Shown: piece after piece, positions 11,990-24,154 of the stretch
Numbering within the stretch: position 1 is the stretch's first letter
Layout of the letters: every line of letters starts with the position of its first letter
Position numbers and translations under genes: made by a program
The notes under the pieces: model-generated
What the model was told of the DNA's origin: nothing
Databases searched by the model: none
The model's input: the letters and a program-made list of their open reading frames with translations, nothing else
Source of the DNA: Paramacrobiotus metropolitanus
Taxonomy: Eukaryota; Tardigrada; Eutardigrada; Parachela; Macrobiotidae
Length of the DNA: 64,000 nucleotides
Assembly (NCBI RefSeq): GCF_019649055.1
Contig: NW_026570222.1
Location: forward strand, 3,472,001-3,536,000
Direction of reading: 5' to 3'

Positions 11990-12676
11990 CTAGTGGCTCC
12001 TTCCTATTTTCGGACGCGTCTTCCCGTCTCGATGCACAATTTTAGCAAAGAATTCCGGAGGTATACATCGGTCTGTGTTTCCGGGACTAAGTATCACTTT
12101 ATTGGCCGACTCAAAGAGGCGAATTCCAGCAGCAAGTATTTTTGGCACATCCAGATAAATCAGTACATCACAGCTGGGCCGGATTCCGCTGACAGCGCGA
12201 TCATCCGAAGGAACTTCCCGACTGAAATGTATGTGATTCCTGCTCATCGGCAACAAGCCTTTCTGTTGGATGCTTCCTAAATGACGGGAAAAAGTGCCAT
12301 GGATTGCTTGTGGACACTGCTCCGGCGATGTGATCGGTAACAGTTCTAAGCTCTCCACCGCGATACTGTGGCCCTGATTGGCACAAATACGATATGATCC
12401 GTCAGAATCCTGGCGTAGTGTGAATCGTTGTTTGGGACAGCTCGCCACGATCTCCGCAATGTCATCCAGCGTGGTGTTTCGGAAGCTGTCTAGCTTTAGA
12501 ATATCGTCGACTCGAGCGTAGCCTTCTTTGGATAGGGATAGGTTTGATTCCGCAGCGCCATGACGAAGTAACCAGCTCAGAGACTTGGAAATCCGCACTT
12601 TGCGAGGATCTTTCGCACTGCCACCGGAGTGACGGTGGCCAGACATCTTCCCACAGTTTTTCTCTGCCGAATGCAA
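11990..12676 (-). CDS. TRPT1: tRNA 2'-phosphotransferase 1 (Tpt1/KptA family)
   Basis: Transfers the 2'-phosphate left at a splice junction of tRNA to NAD+, the last step of fungal-type tRNA splicing; its role in animals is less clear. Intronless, 228 aa. Seen: LSWLLRHGA with the catalytic Arg-His pair, KQRFTL with the next conserved Arg, ANQGHS, IHGTF, NHIHFS, the conserved Arg in GIRPSC, SANKVILSPGNTDR. The full length matches the human protein's core. The first ATG (12676) is followed by a second at residue 11 (MSGHRH), either of which may be used. Single-exon structure stands out next to its intron-rich neighbours. Confidence 0.95.
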   Translation of the reverse strand: MHSAEKNCGKMSGHRHSGGSAKDPRKVRISKSLSWLLRHGAAESNLSLSKEGYARVDDILKLDSFRNTTLDDIAEIVASCPKQRFTLRQDSDGSYRICANQGHSIAVESLELLPITSPEQCPQAIHGTFSRHLGSIQQKGLLPMSRNHIHFSREVPSDDRAVSGIRPSCDVLIYLDVPKILAAGIRLFESANKVILSPGNTDRCIPPEFFAKIVHRDGKTRPKIGRSH

Positions 12677-14357
12677 TTATACCGTACTGATGTTAATTAT
12701 ATTAATATACTTCAGTACAGTCGTACTGGTTCAACAGTCAATCAAGCTGATTGTGAATAAAAAAGCTTATTTTTAACTGCGAAAAGCAAACGAACAGACT
12801 GAAACAGTTTCAACCGGAAATGCAAGTGACTGACACGAGTTTCGATTAGTACTGTACGTATGTAAGAAGTAAGGTTAAAGAAGTGAAGAACGTGAAAGGA
12901 AATGAAATTACAAACTTAGTTGAAACTTGACAGAGCAATGAGAACATCAATACGCGATTACATAATCGAGCATGAGAATTGAGAAATGACATTGCTTATT
13001 ACTACTGTTAACCATAATTATGTAGTATGAGTACAGTACTTGTACTTTGTACTGTAATTAAGGGATTTATGGGAATTTGGTGAACTTACTTGAATATTTC
13101 CTGCTGATTCAAAACAAATCATTCGAAGCATCGAAGGAGTGCTTGCAAATAACTAGCAAGTGCTTATCAAAGAATCATCCAACTTGTTAGTTATAAGTAC
13201 TGCATATGGATAAAAGTCATAATTAAAAGTGTAATACGTCCATTTCCCCTAATTTTAATAGAGGTTTTTTTTGCCGCATAACAGCAAACGGAACTCAATA
13301 AAGGTTGATTGTGAGATATTAATTTTGTGGTGTAGAAAACAGAGAAACATATGCCCAACTGCACATATCCATTTCATGTTACACACAGTGTCGTGACAGT
13401 GATAACTGCAAGAAGGGTTTCTAGTCTAAACACCAGGGTGTCTTAAAACAAATGAATTAAAAATGGGTGTCTAAAATAAACCGGGTGCGGAAAATGGGTG
13501 GCGTAAAAAACAAGGGTGTTCGGGGTGGCTATAGTGTCACCCTAATCTATACTCGTAATCCATTTATTAGAATAAATAAATAATCTATCTATCAAGAAGC
13601 GGTCGCAAAGCCAGACCGTTTTTTTATGTGATCACGGGTCACGGCTCAATACAGTACTGTAAAAGCCCATGTAGGACGAAGGGCGATTGTACAAGTACAG
13701 TACTTAAACGTTTACTACAGTACTTTCTGAAAAATTTTTTTCCGAGATTCCGAAAAGCGAAAACTCTACGACATGGAACCTAATCAAAGAGCTAGCTAAT
13801 GGTAAGCAAAACCAGCATCGACAACAATGACAAGTAACAATTACATTTTTAATTTTTGCCTTTTTTGCAGTTGAAAAAAATCATTACGTACTCACCAGGG
13901 GTTTTTGTAGTGCTGTCATGCGAACGAAGAGAGATTGTACCAGTAAGTTTTTGGTCAACAATTAACCGCAGCACTGAAATATTCCACAATAATAATAATA
14001 ATATCCTAGGCTCCTTTGGCTGGCGATATAAATAACCTCCGACTTGTGAGTAGTGTCGTTGTTGTTAATGATTTTAGTATATTAATTTTAGTAATTTTAT
14101 TGCAAGGATTATTACATAAGGATTATTACATAAGGATTGTATCCGTACATAATTGTACTGTATTTTATATTGACTTTATTCACAGATCTGGTTACAGTTC
14201 TGGTTCATACATACTGTCATAAAATTAATTTTATTTCTGTACACGCTAAAACTGACGGTTGAACAGTGCATCAGATGGAAGGAAATTACGGATACAAATT
14301 ACAATTCAATAAAATCAATCATCAAACAATGCTTATCGTATTATTTTTGCGTGCAGC
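12677..14357. other. Gene-free spacer between TRPT1 and DMRT
   Basis: No gene supported. It contains repeated GTACAGTAC-type palindromes (13031, 13651, 13695, 13717) and a degenerate GGGTG-rich repeat (13436-13540). AT-rich throughout. A minus-strand AATAAA (about 14230) suits DMRT. Confidence 0.4.
13436..13540. repeat. Degenerate GGGTG(T)-A-rich repeat
   Basis: Successive blocks read GGGTGTCTTAAAAC, GGGTGTCTAAAATAAACC, GGGTGCGGAAAAT, GGGTGGCGTAAAAAACAA and GGGTGTTCGG, spaced by roughly 15-30 bases. This looks like an old tandem repeat; no coding function is visible. Confidence 0.5.
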
Positions 14358-16295
14358 TCATGAGAGCAAAGCATCGATGGAAAATCCGCATTTCTTGGCG
14401 ATTTTATCGCCTGCATTAACCGCCTCTCCTGTCAGTTTCGCGGAGCCCACCGGTGAAAATGCAGATTTGCCGATTGTTTTGTAATTAGTGCCGTCAGTAC
14501 GTGTTAGCTCGTCCACGCGTAATTGTTGATGAAACTTTATTTCCATTTCCATTTGTGAAACATAATTAACGTGGGGAGAAATGCCGTTATGGATGCCGAC
14601 GGGCAATTCGGAGAAATATTTCGTTTTCGGGACATTATTTCCGTTGAACACCGTATGTTTTTCAATAGGGTCTTCCAATTTTTCTGGATCTGGATCAGGA
14701 AATTTCGGTGAAGTTCCAACATGGTATGTTGGGATTTGGATTGGTGGACGAAAAATCAAAGGAGAAGAAAATCCGAAGAAACTACAATATTGTCCATTAA
14801 TAATAGCGCTAGCTGAAGGAGATGCCGCTTGTGCCTGTAGCAACAGGTTTTCGGTTGAAGGGTTTCCGCCATCCACTCCCTTGTCGATGGAACAGCGACG
14901 CTTACGCAGTCGCTCGCTAAGATATTGGTTGATGCTGAAATAGTATGGCGGAGGCAAGGATTGTATCCTGTTTCGAAAGCGAAAGTCTGGAAAAACAAGA
15001 AGTTATAATACAGAAAATACAGAAATTTGTTATACCTGTAGAATTACACGATGTGCGATGACAACAATTGCTTTTCATGGCGATTACAAAATAAATACTC
15101 CAGTAGAAGATATTTCTCTATCTTTATATAAATGAGTACAAGTGAGGAAGGAATATAAACTATGTAACCGTTGATCAAGTAAGTACACATATCACGAATC
15201 CGTGATGACAAACTGGCAGAAAAAAATTAAATTTATTTTATTATACGTGACCGTTTACTTTTAAAATTCTGTACGGGAGCAACAACGGCATCAGCGCCAC
15301 TGCAACTGTAAAAAAATTAGTGCATTTGTCATCTGCGTACTTGCAACATTTGATCTCGGAATCTGCATGGACTGAGCATGTTGTTTCAGCACGCGATGCA
15401 GTGTGCGTCGCTGCTGGAGCACTTCTTCGGCCGTCTTAATGCGCACAAGGCGTGCTTCATCGGAAAGCTTTTCCCCGGGACTTGAACCGGATCCTTGTTG
15501 TCTTTAACCACAAAACATTCCTTAGCGACTTTAAAATCATTTTATGGTGGTGGGTTTAATGTTAGTATGTATTGATCGATAATGGTTACTAACAATTGTA
15601 AATTAAATTTTAGACATAAAGGTCATTCATTGTGAACTAACTACAGATGAATACCGTACATAGGATTGATAGGAATATAGCATGCTGCAACCCAAGTGTC
15701 AAAGGCTGTCACCTACTTGTGTCCTGCATACTACCGTACCTTCGAAGAGCAACCTGAGCAGCCATCACGCGTTGCCGTTCCACGACAAGCAAACAACTGC
15801 AAAACATGCTCACTTTGTTGTCGTTTTCTTTTACGTTCCAAAATATTTTGGCTACTTTAACGTTATATATAACACAATTGACGAGTAGGAAATTTGAGTC
15901 AGCTGTACTTGCATTTTTTAAACTGCCGCTTTTGAAACACAGCTTTTAAGTTATAAGCACGGTGCTAGTAAGTCATAAGATGACAATAATAATAAGCACG
16001 GACAATTATTTCACTAAGCAGGTTATCCAACTGCATAGAAATAAAAGCGAAAAGCGTAATATTAACGGTTTAAAACAAAATCTCGAATAAGGTTATTGCG
16101 TTCTAACCTTGCACACTGGCAGTCTCTCCAGCGACAAAAACGTTTGTGACCTTTCAAACAAGACACGACGCCGTGATTTCGGCATCGAGCGCATTTCGGT
16201 GTGCGCAAGCTTCTTTTAGAGGGCTTGCTACCGCCAGGGTTGCTCTCAGAATCATCCGAATCCATTTCAGGAGTATTATCACACACAAAGGCCAT
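14358..16295 (-). CDS. DM-domain (doublesex/DMRT) transcription factor
   Basis: DNA-binding regulator of sexual or neural differentiation. Exons on the minus strand: 16295-16108, 15796-15740, 15501-15341, 14986-14358 (phases 2, 2, 1), 344 aa. The start is the first ATG of the open frame ([11 protein letters not shown]). The DM domain (about residues 32-80) has all zinc ligands: [25 protein letters not shown], then [14 protein letters not shown] and VALRRQQ. After it comes a basic, Gln-rich helix ([20 protein letters not shown]), then a Pro/Ser-rich tail ending FSIDALLS. I see no DMA domain. The exact DMRT subclass cannot be settled from the sequence alone. A 4.5-kb gene-free 5' flank suggests long regulatory DNA. 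Confidence 0.93.
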
Positions 16296-19200
16296 CTTTT
16301 TTCGTCTTGCGTAATCAAGAGCACGTCGAATGTGGGTAAGGAAGTTTAAATCAACAAAGGTCAAGCATCTGTAAATTTCTCGAAGCGTGCATACCGTAGC
16401 GCTTGCATACTAATAATTAAACTCATGCAAATGGAGAAGAGGAAACTTTATAACAAAAAATTCAATAATTGTTAAAATTGTAAGCACTGACGTTTCAAGA
16501 CGATTAATGATTGTAAAACATTCTGTGTCCACTGCTTCGAGCTTATTACTGTGTTACAGATGTAAGTAAGCTATACGGGCTACCAGGCAATATTTCTACA
16601 AGCAAATGAAAGTTAAGGTTAAATTTTTGCCATTTCACAGCTGGGCGCGTAATATGGAAGCTGGCTGTTGGCTTGCTCGTTTTACATACAAACCCCTTTT
16701 GCGCTTGGAACGCGAATATTCAGCTCATCTGCTAAGACATTCTTGTCAGCATAATTTTACATGATTGCCGGGGTGGGGTTAACAGATATGTCACACATCC
16801 GAGTGAGAAGCGAGAACGATATGACAAACTGATATCTTTACCAAAGATCAAGGTGTTATATTTCCGCAAAAGCAGTAGCCTGTGCTTGTTTATGTTAGCA
16901 CACTGTACAGATACATAAGCTGTCTCATGCAAATGTCTGTACTAGTTGTAAGTGCAATTTGTAATTCAACTTGTACACTGTACAGTAAATAAATTGATAA
17001 TAATTGAATCTGCGCTATTTTGGTTTCGTTTCCTGTAGCACACCTTTTTTTGTTCGTTGCTAAAAGATACCTGAACATTTAATCCTTAATTCTTTTGTAA
17101 CAATGAAGCATACTCACAGCCTTGAGAAACATTTGGAACAACCCCTCGTCTGAAAAAATCGCCAGTTTAGCGCCGCTGTGGTGCCGCTGACATGTGAACT
17201 GGATAACAAGCATTATAAGATTTGTGTATCATTTCTAACAAGCTTGTTGCATAAACAGTTAATGGCTGCCTTAATAACATAAATAATAATTATATGCAAA
17301 TAGTGGCAGCGATAACGAACTTATCCGATTTGCACCGATCTGTACATAATTCTGTGATCGAAAATCTTTCAGTAACGCAGGTATATATATAGCTGTTTTA
17401 TACCGTTAGTCTTTGAACCCACACTCTTTTGCTTGTTAATAATTTTCAGCATAGCCACTATATTCTGAAACATGCAGGGTAGAATGATATTAGCGAAGTT
17501 CATAAATGATCCCTATTTCGAAACATCTGTCTCCTAAAAAAGCAAACCAGTAAGTAGCAATATATTTATAGCTGCAAAAGATCACTTTAGGACAACACTA
17601 CGTCTATGAGAGCTCAAATGACAATTTCATAGCTGCTCTCAGCACATTATTGGCTACCGCGCTAGTTAAAGCCGAAAGTCGACGACGAAAGATGTGTTGT
17701 GACAACTAGCAAAAAATAACAATCTTCATCTACATTTCCACGACACCAAATCCCAAATGAATAACAAGTTTAGTTATGTCAGCGTGGGATATTTTCATTT
17801 ACCACCCGGCTAACATCTCCATTTTGTGGCTGCACATTTCTTAACGGTTCCGCGCGTCATATCCAGCAACAAGTACTTCGAGCACAGTAAAAGCATTTCA
17901 GCATGCAATAACAACAAGCATTCTTACAAGTAATATCTAACAATAAGCATCATATCTTGCATCCTTACATACATTGCTGTATAATTAATTGATATCCTTT
18001 TCTGCGCACAAACTGTCACTTCTTATTGTTAGTAAGTTAGACAAATTCAACGGTCACACACTCACGTATACGTAAGGGACATTTTACAGCTTGCACGATC
18101 ACGTGGCTCGTTCTGAATTTTGCAAATTATTCAAATACTCTTACAGTACAGGTGAACTGCGAAATCAACTATATTTTTATGTAAGGTATTTACATACAAG
18201 CATAAATAATTTTCTAGCATCTCGACAAGTGTGTAAAGTTAGTGACGTTCAATCCAGCCAAGAAGACGTTTGTAGGTTGCATATATAGTCGACTTCATTT
18301 CAGATTAGCTACACAGCGGAAAGTAGCGCAAAACAATATTTTAACTTTAGATCGAGATCGTGCTAGATGGATGACAGCTTGGCACAGCTTTTATTCGTAT
18401 TAAGATATCGGTTACGGTTCATTCTTTTCTTTTCATCAGATCCTTAAAAATGTACATCTTTTGGCTACGCTGCAGCTTGTCTCCCAAGGATCCACTTTTA
18501 CGGCTCATTGCCGCTCAGAGTACTTAATCTTACGCGCTTTTGACAAGATATACAATTTGTGTGAAAATTATGTGACCAGTGTGGACTATCATTCTCCATC
18601 TCAAATTCGTCAGTGATATCCACCAGCTGTGTACGACTGTATTCTCATGCTCCGAGTACATTTGATCCTTTCCGGCTCGCTATTCGTTCTACATTTTATT
18701 TTTCACAAAATTACTACTCGGAGGCGATGAGTAAGAGTTTTTCTTCGTAAATTCCGCTATCTTGTTTAACTACCAAATCTAACCAGGCGCGTTACAGAAT
18801 TGTGTCTGCAACATGTATGGCAAAGGTCACCCAAATCAGATGGACATCATCGCATTAATGCACAAGAATTCAATAGGGTATAGTACGTATACTTTAGACT
18901 TACGGATTATCCGCGGTCTAGCAGTCAAAAGTATTCCATTACAGGTATATAATAAGGATTAACCATAAGGTTTGTAAGTACTGCACGAGTAACGAAATAT
19001 TGTACTACCCTAGTTGTATAATTAATAAAGCTTAATATCTGAATATACCACATAGTTATATATAGGCTACAACATACAGATACTATGTTAAACTGCCTTC
19101 GTTTATATTATTAAGTTCATATCGAGCCCTTTAAAATCTACCGCGCGTGGTCAGTGATTATATATTTTCAACCGCTACGTTTGCTGAAAATTAGAAATTT

Positions 19201-20777
19201 GTGCCGAAACATGTAGCATGAGCAGGGAGGCTAATTACATATAAAATTTTACCAAATCCGTAATACCGCAAGGACCTAGATTATTCAAAAATGTAAACGG
19301 GTGTTAATGGAAGTTCAGCATGATGCGTGCGAGCGACACCCGGGGGCTAATGGGGTGCTGAATAAATCTCTTTCTTATCGCACACTTCGCCGGCACCATA
19401 TGAAAAATGACGATATATAACTGTCCTTCGCTACCATCACACATGCAGCTCCAACGGTTTCGCTTGGGAGGTCAAGCAGCCACAACTGATAAGCAAGACC
19501 AATAATGTTTATAGAATTTGGGAGAGTTTGTAATCATTTTTAATGCAGACCCTGGGAGCTGCAAAATCGGATGATCGGATCCCTATTACTTGTACAATAC
19601 TGTTTTACCGTTGCTAGATTTTATTAAGTTTTAATCAAAATCCGTGTGCGTCCGAATACTTTTCAGAGTCATATTTGCAACGTCGATAAGCAGAGAACGT
19701 TTAAACTTTAAAGAAAGAAACATGCGAACTACGCTAGAGCTGCATGGTGGCACGATGTGGTTTAGGTTATTTGATTTATTTCTATGCGGCAGGAAATTTC
19801 CTGGAACGTAGCGCTTTCGTTAATTTGTCGTTACACTGATATCCGTTATAATTCTCGCGATATCACTTATCAAAAGCAGTTTTTATAATGCAACCCCGAG
19901 CGAGCAGTCTAATTTCAGTTATTCCGCATGAGGTTTTTCAAAATTGATAATAATATTAATTTCATATATTAATTAATTTCAATATTATTAATTAGTACGA
20001 TCGCATACTTCAGAATCAAGCTAGTACAGGTATCGAACTAAACCGAACATCGTAATCAACATCCACCTTAGTGATACCTGTAAAAGGTAAAAGTCGCTAA
20101 GTTTTACAGTACTAGTGGATCAAACATTATAACCTACCCTAGGTACGAATTAACAATGTTGTTCACACATGTATTGTCGGAAGTTCTGCATTCCTTTGCA
20201 CAATGTTATGAAGTACAGACTGAACAGGCAGCATAGCAGCGAAATGCACTCAACGGACAACGATTAAACTACAAATAAATAGTATATGTCATGAATAGCT
20301 GTCGTGAAGAAGTAATGGTTCGAAGATTTCCCAGCAGGAGTTTCCGCTTTTAGTTTTAGGTAACCAGCCAATGAAAGTTTCGCTTTACAAAGTTAACAAA
20401 CATTTTTGGATGTTTATAATCCTACTTACAAGCATTAGAGCGGACCCATGTAACTTTATAGTCGCTCTTGCTATTCTCCTAGCTGGATGCATGCTGTATA
20501 CGAATACAAGATCGGGTCCACTAAGCGCAGTTCAAGTCGTCAACCCGATTTATTATTAAGAAGTAGTATCGCAAAATTCTTATAAAATGTTTCAAAGGTT
20601 CACCGGTGTCGCAATACTTATCACAATAAATACTCAGGTCAGTATTTACAAAATAAATAGCTGCATAACCCTCGAATGTACAGTAATTACCCTATATGAG
20701 GCGTTCATACTGTTCGCTCACAAGTCATACGAACATCGAAGAACATAAATTATGCCATTCCACATCCCGACCAGCGT
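16296..20777. other. 4.5-kb gene-free 5' flank of DMRT
   Basis: The largest empty stretch in the window. Only short chance frames occur and no tRNA, domain or exon could be recognised. It lies upstream of DMRT and downstream of WDR48, so it may hold DMRT enhancers or unrecognised non-coding RNA. An AT-rich near-palindrome occurs at about 19945-19995. Confidence 0.4.
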
Positions 20778-23700
20778 TCAATGCCGCTTCATTTTGTACT
20801 GTAAGATTAAATCCGTGTTCTGGTTGCGCCAATGAAAATGCTTAACCGTCCTGAGATCTAGGTTTGGATCAATTCGCTAAAATCAAAGCAACATTCCAGT
20901 TCAGAATACACTTCCAGATTTATCAGAATGCATTCAGAACTATTTCTAAATCAATGCAAGATACCTGTTCGCCACAATACATATCAATCATGTCCTCCAG
21001 TTCCTCTATGGTAGGTTGATAATCCGGATTTTGTGGAGTAGGAGAGCGCTTATCGGCCTGTGACGATCCGGGATTCCCTCCATTCAGTCTGGGATTGTCC
21101 ATGGAGGAGGCGGTCATGGCTGGCCGAATGATTCGATCGTACACGTGTTCAATTACCTTGCGAATCTGAATAAGCTCACTTGCAGATAATCGCTCCCTAA
21201 ATTTTCCAAGCCCAGTGTCAATCATCAATAATATTGTGATAACGCAATCAATTACTGTACCGTTGTCACTAACCTTCTGGCTTCTCGAGACTGTGCCTGC
21301 CCGTACTGCACAAGGCAAAAAGTCATTTTGTTGAAAGGGGCTTCTTTACCCTAAAACAGGAAAATTTCGTCGTATTATTACAAGAATAGAGGGTAAAAAA
21401 TATCGATATTTCAAGTTCGGTTATTCCTTCAAATACAAGGCGTTTACCTCAACTATAATATCGTGAACCCAAGGTGGAACATTCTCCTTAAGCAAAATAT
21501 TTTCAATTTCCCCACAGGCATCACGGACATGCATGCGGAAAAGGGTTCTGCCGTTAACTTCGCTTAATATCACAGGAGTGTGCTCAGGCACATGGAAAAA
21601 CGGACGCCGACTGGCCACATGGTTGCCATCGCCCGCAGCACCGTTGGCCATCATACCGTTCTCAGCTTCATAACTGCCAGGCCGATTGAAGTAGCTGCAC
21701 GGCCAAAACTCAAGCAGGGATTCCAACATCATCTTCCCGTAATTTACGGTCGCTATGAGAGATAAGATTATTAGCTCAAGTTACAAGATGAAGCACACTG
21801 CATACTGCATCTCTTACTCCAACGGGAATTTCCTCCTTCGATAGCGTCCATATCTCTTCCGCTAATCCAAGCGGACAGGGCATCGTGTTCATCCAAATGG
21901 ATGGACAGCATGGCCGTTGTAACATCCACCGTAAACCAATTTGGCACATACATGAGCTTGTTTCGTTTCTTCACTTCCGCATCGAGATCAACTGCACCAA
22001 GGTTATCCAACTTCCTCGCCTGGAAGAAAAAAAATCTGTGAGTATCGTCTACTGTAGAAAAAAACAATTTCCAAACGTTCTCTAATTAAGAGATGCCAAC
22101 CACTGAATACCAAGCTCGACAAATACTTGCTAACAATAAGTTGCTAACTATATCAACTCACCGTCAAAACATCCCACAAGGCTCCATTTCCCTCGGTGTC
22201 TTTGGTTACGATGAACCTTTTGTCATTTAACACACGATACTGCCGAATGCTCGGTGCACCGGGGATACTAAGATCGGGATTCTGTACCAACGGTAGCATC
22301 ACATCATTTGCATCCACTGGACGTCGGGTATCGATGCCCCGCAGAGGCTGTCAATTTAAAATATAAAATTTTTCGAGTGGTAATATTGCAACTAACAATA
22401 TTCTGCTAACTGCGGCAGGACAGCATTTTATTACCCAACATTTTATATCAGAATTTGTAGTCGCAACCCAGATGCTTGACTCATCGGGAACGAGTTCGAG
22501 ACGCAGGACCGGAGCACCTTCCTCACAGATTAAAATGGTAGTTTCCGTATCCTTTAAACTTGTCCGAAGAACCTTGCGATCGCGACCGGCAGAGTAAACG
22601 TTCGTAAAACTCTCGTTAGCCTAATAAAGCACGCACAATTTGCAGAACAATATTTTTCAGTTTTATATACACCGCTGACCTGTATTGTCCAAACTCCTTC
22701 CGTGTGGTGCCGAATAGTTTGAACACACTGTTGTTGACCTAACGACCACAGCCGAATAGTACCATCGCTGCTTGCTGAAAGACACTACAACCAAACAACC
22801 CACAGTAAAAAGTCTAATTAACTCCAAAACTTCAATACACTCCAACTGACTTGCGTGCCATCACGATTAAGAACAATCGAACGGATATTTTCTGTGTGTC
22901 CTTTTAGTTTCATCAGCTTTTGACATGTGCGTGGATCCCAAACCCTTAAGACATTCTCAGTCGATCCTGTAATTTTAAAAATTTCGGTTATGAGCGTCCC
23001 TGGTGCAGAAGCAAAATAGTATGTTATCGACCAACTAATAGCCTGGAACTAACCATAAAAACTGAACTGGAAGAGGCCCATTGGCATAAAATATTCATCA
23101 ACGTTTTCAGCTTACCAGAAACGATTACAGTGCCAGCTGGGTTCATAGCGACACTGTAGATTGAATCTTTGTTGCCCGTCAAAGAGGATGCTAAAAATGA
23201 AACATGTTTATGCACCGCAGCCTTACAAAAAGGATAATCTTACTGGTTACGGTGTTGTTAGACGCCGTAAGTGCCGTGAGAGTGTTAACATCCCACAAAA
23301 ACACCGCACGATCAAACCCGGCCGACGCCACATGCTCTTTTTCTTTGGCATATGCTAAGGCTTTCACATAGTCCTGTGTAAAATAAAATTCTAATAGATT
23401 CTTATGTGAGAACATATTAAGGTACAACATGTAGTGTGCAGCCCCCGAAAACAAAATACTTCCGCACCTGAAAATTATTAGTGCAAGAAAGTAAGTAGAT
23501 TCGATACCTTGTGAGTTCTCAGGGTGGACATACAAAAGCCTTTCTGTGCGTTCCATACTTTCACAGTGGTATCACTTGATGCCGAAATCACTGCAAAAAA
23601 TGATTGTTGTAAAAAACTCAATAAAACATACAACAATGGCTCAACTCACAATTTCTGCCGCCACAACACAGCACAATATCGTTCACCCAATCCGTATGGT

Positions 23701-24154
23701 GTTCCATCGTCTGGATCCAGTGGGCTTGCTGTTAGCACACAAAAAAGTTGATCTCCATATTCCCTTTCCATTGTGATTCAATTAAGTATACTGTTCGGTT
23801 TACTTAATCAACGCTGAACGGACTCGTCAACGAATGAGCAATCCCGCACTTACTCTGTTGTTGCGGATACTCCATATTCTAATGAAAGAATCTCTGCCTG
23901 CCGAATACAGGCGATGGTAAATGGGATCGTACTGTAGCGCATTAACGCCAGCACGATGTCGTCGTTCTTCTTCATCCCGAATAACAAAGGAGACCTGATA
24001 GGAAAAGGCATTCCTCGTAACTATTACAGGCATTACTAATTACAGAAGGCAACTGAGCTGAATCAGTACAGCCAGATGGATCACTGTATTTGTTTCTCAC
24101 CTGAACGCGACGTTTCGTTTGTGACGCGTTTAGTTTATTATGCATGTTAGCCAT
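20778..24154 (-). CDS. WDR48: WD repeat protein 48 / UAF1 (USP1-associated factor)
   Basis: Beta-propeller cofactor that activates the deubiquitinases USP1, USP12 and USP46, acting in FANCD2/PCNA deubiquitination. Fifteen exons, all joined in frame: 24154-24101, 23994-23854, 23728-23650, 23590-23508, 23373-23244, 23190-23116, 22966-22851, 22784-22680, 22620-22435, 22347-22162, 22019-21818, 21752-21448, 21350-21274, 21196-20965, 20876-20778. The product is 689 aa (human 677). Landmarks: [110 protein letters not shown] and the C-terminal [10 protein letters not shown]. Introns are 55-190 bp. It looks fully intact. Confidence 0.97.
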
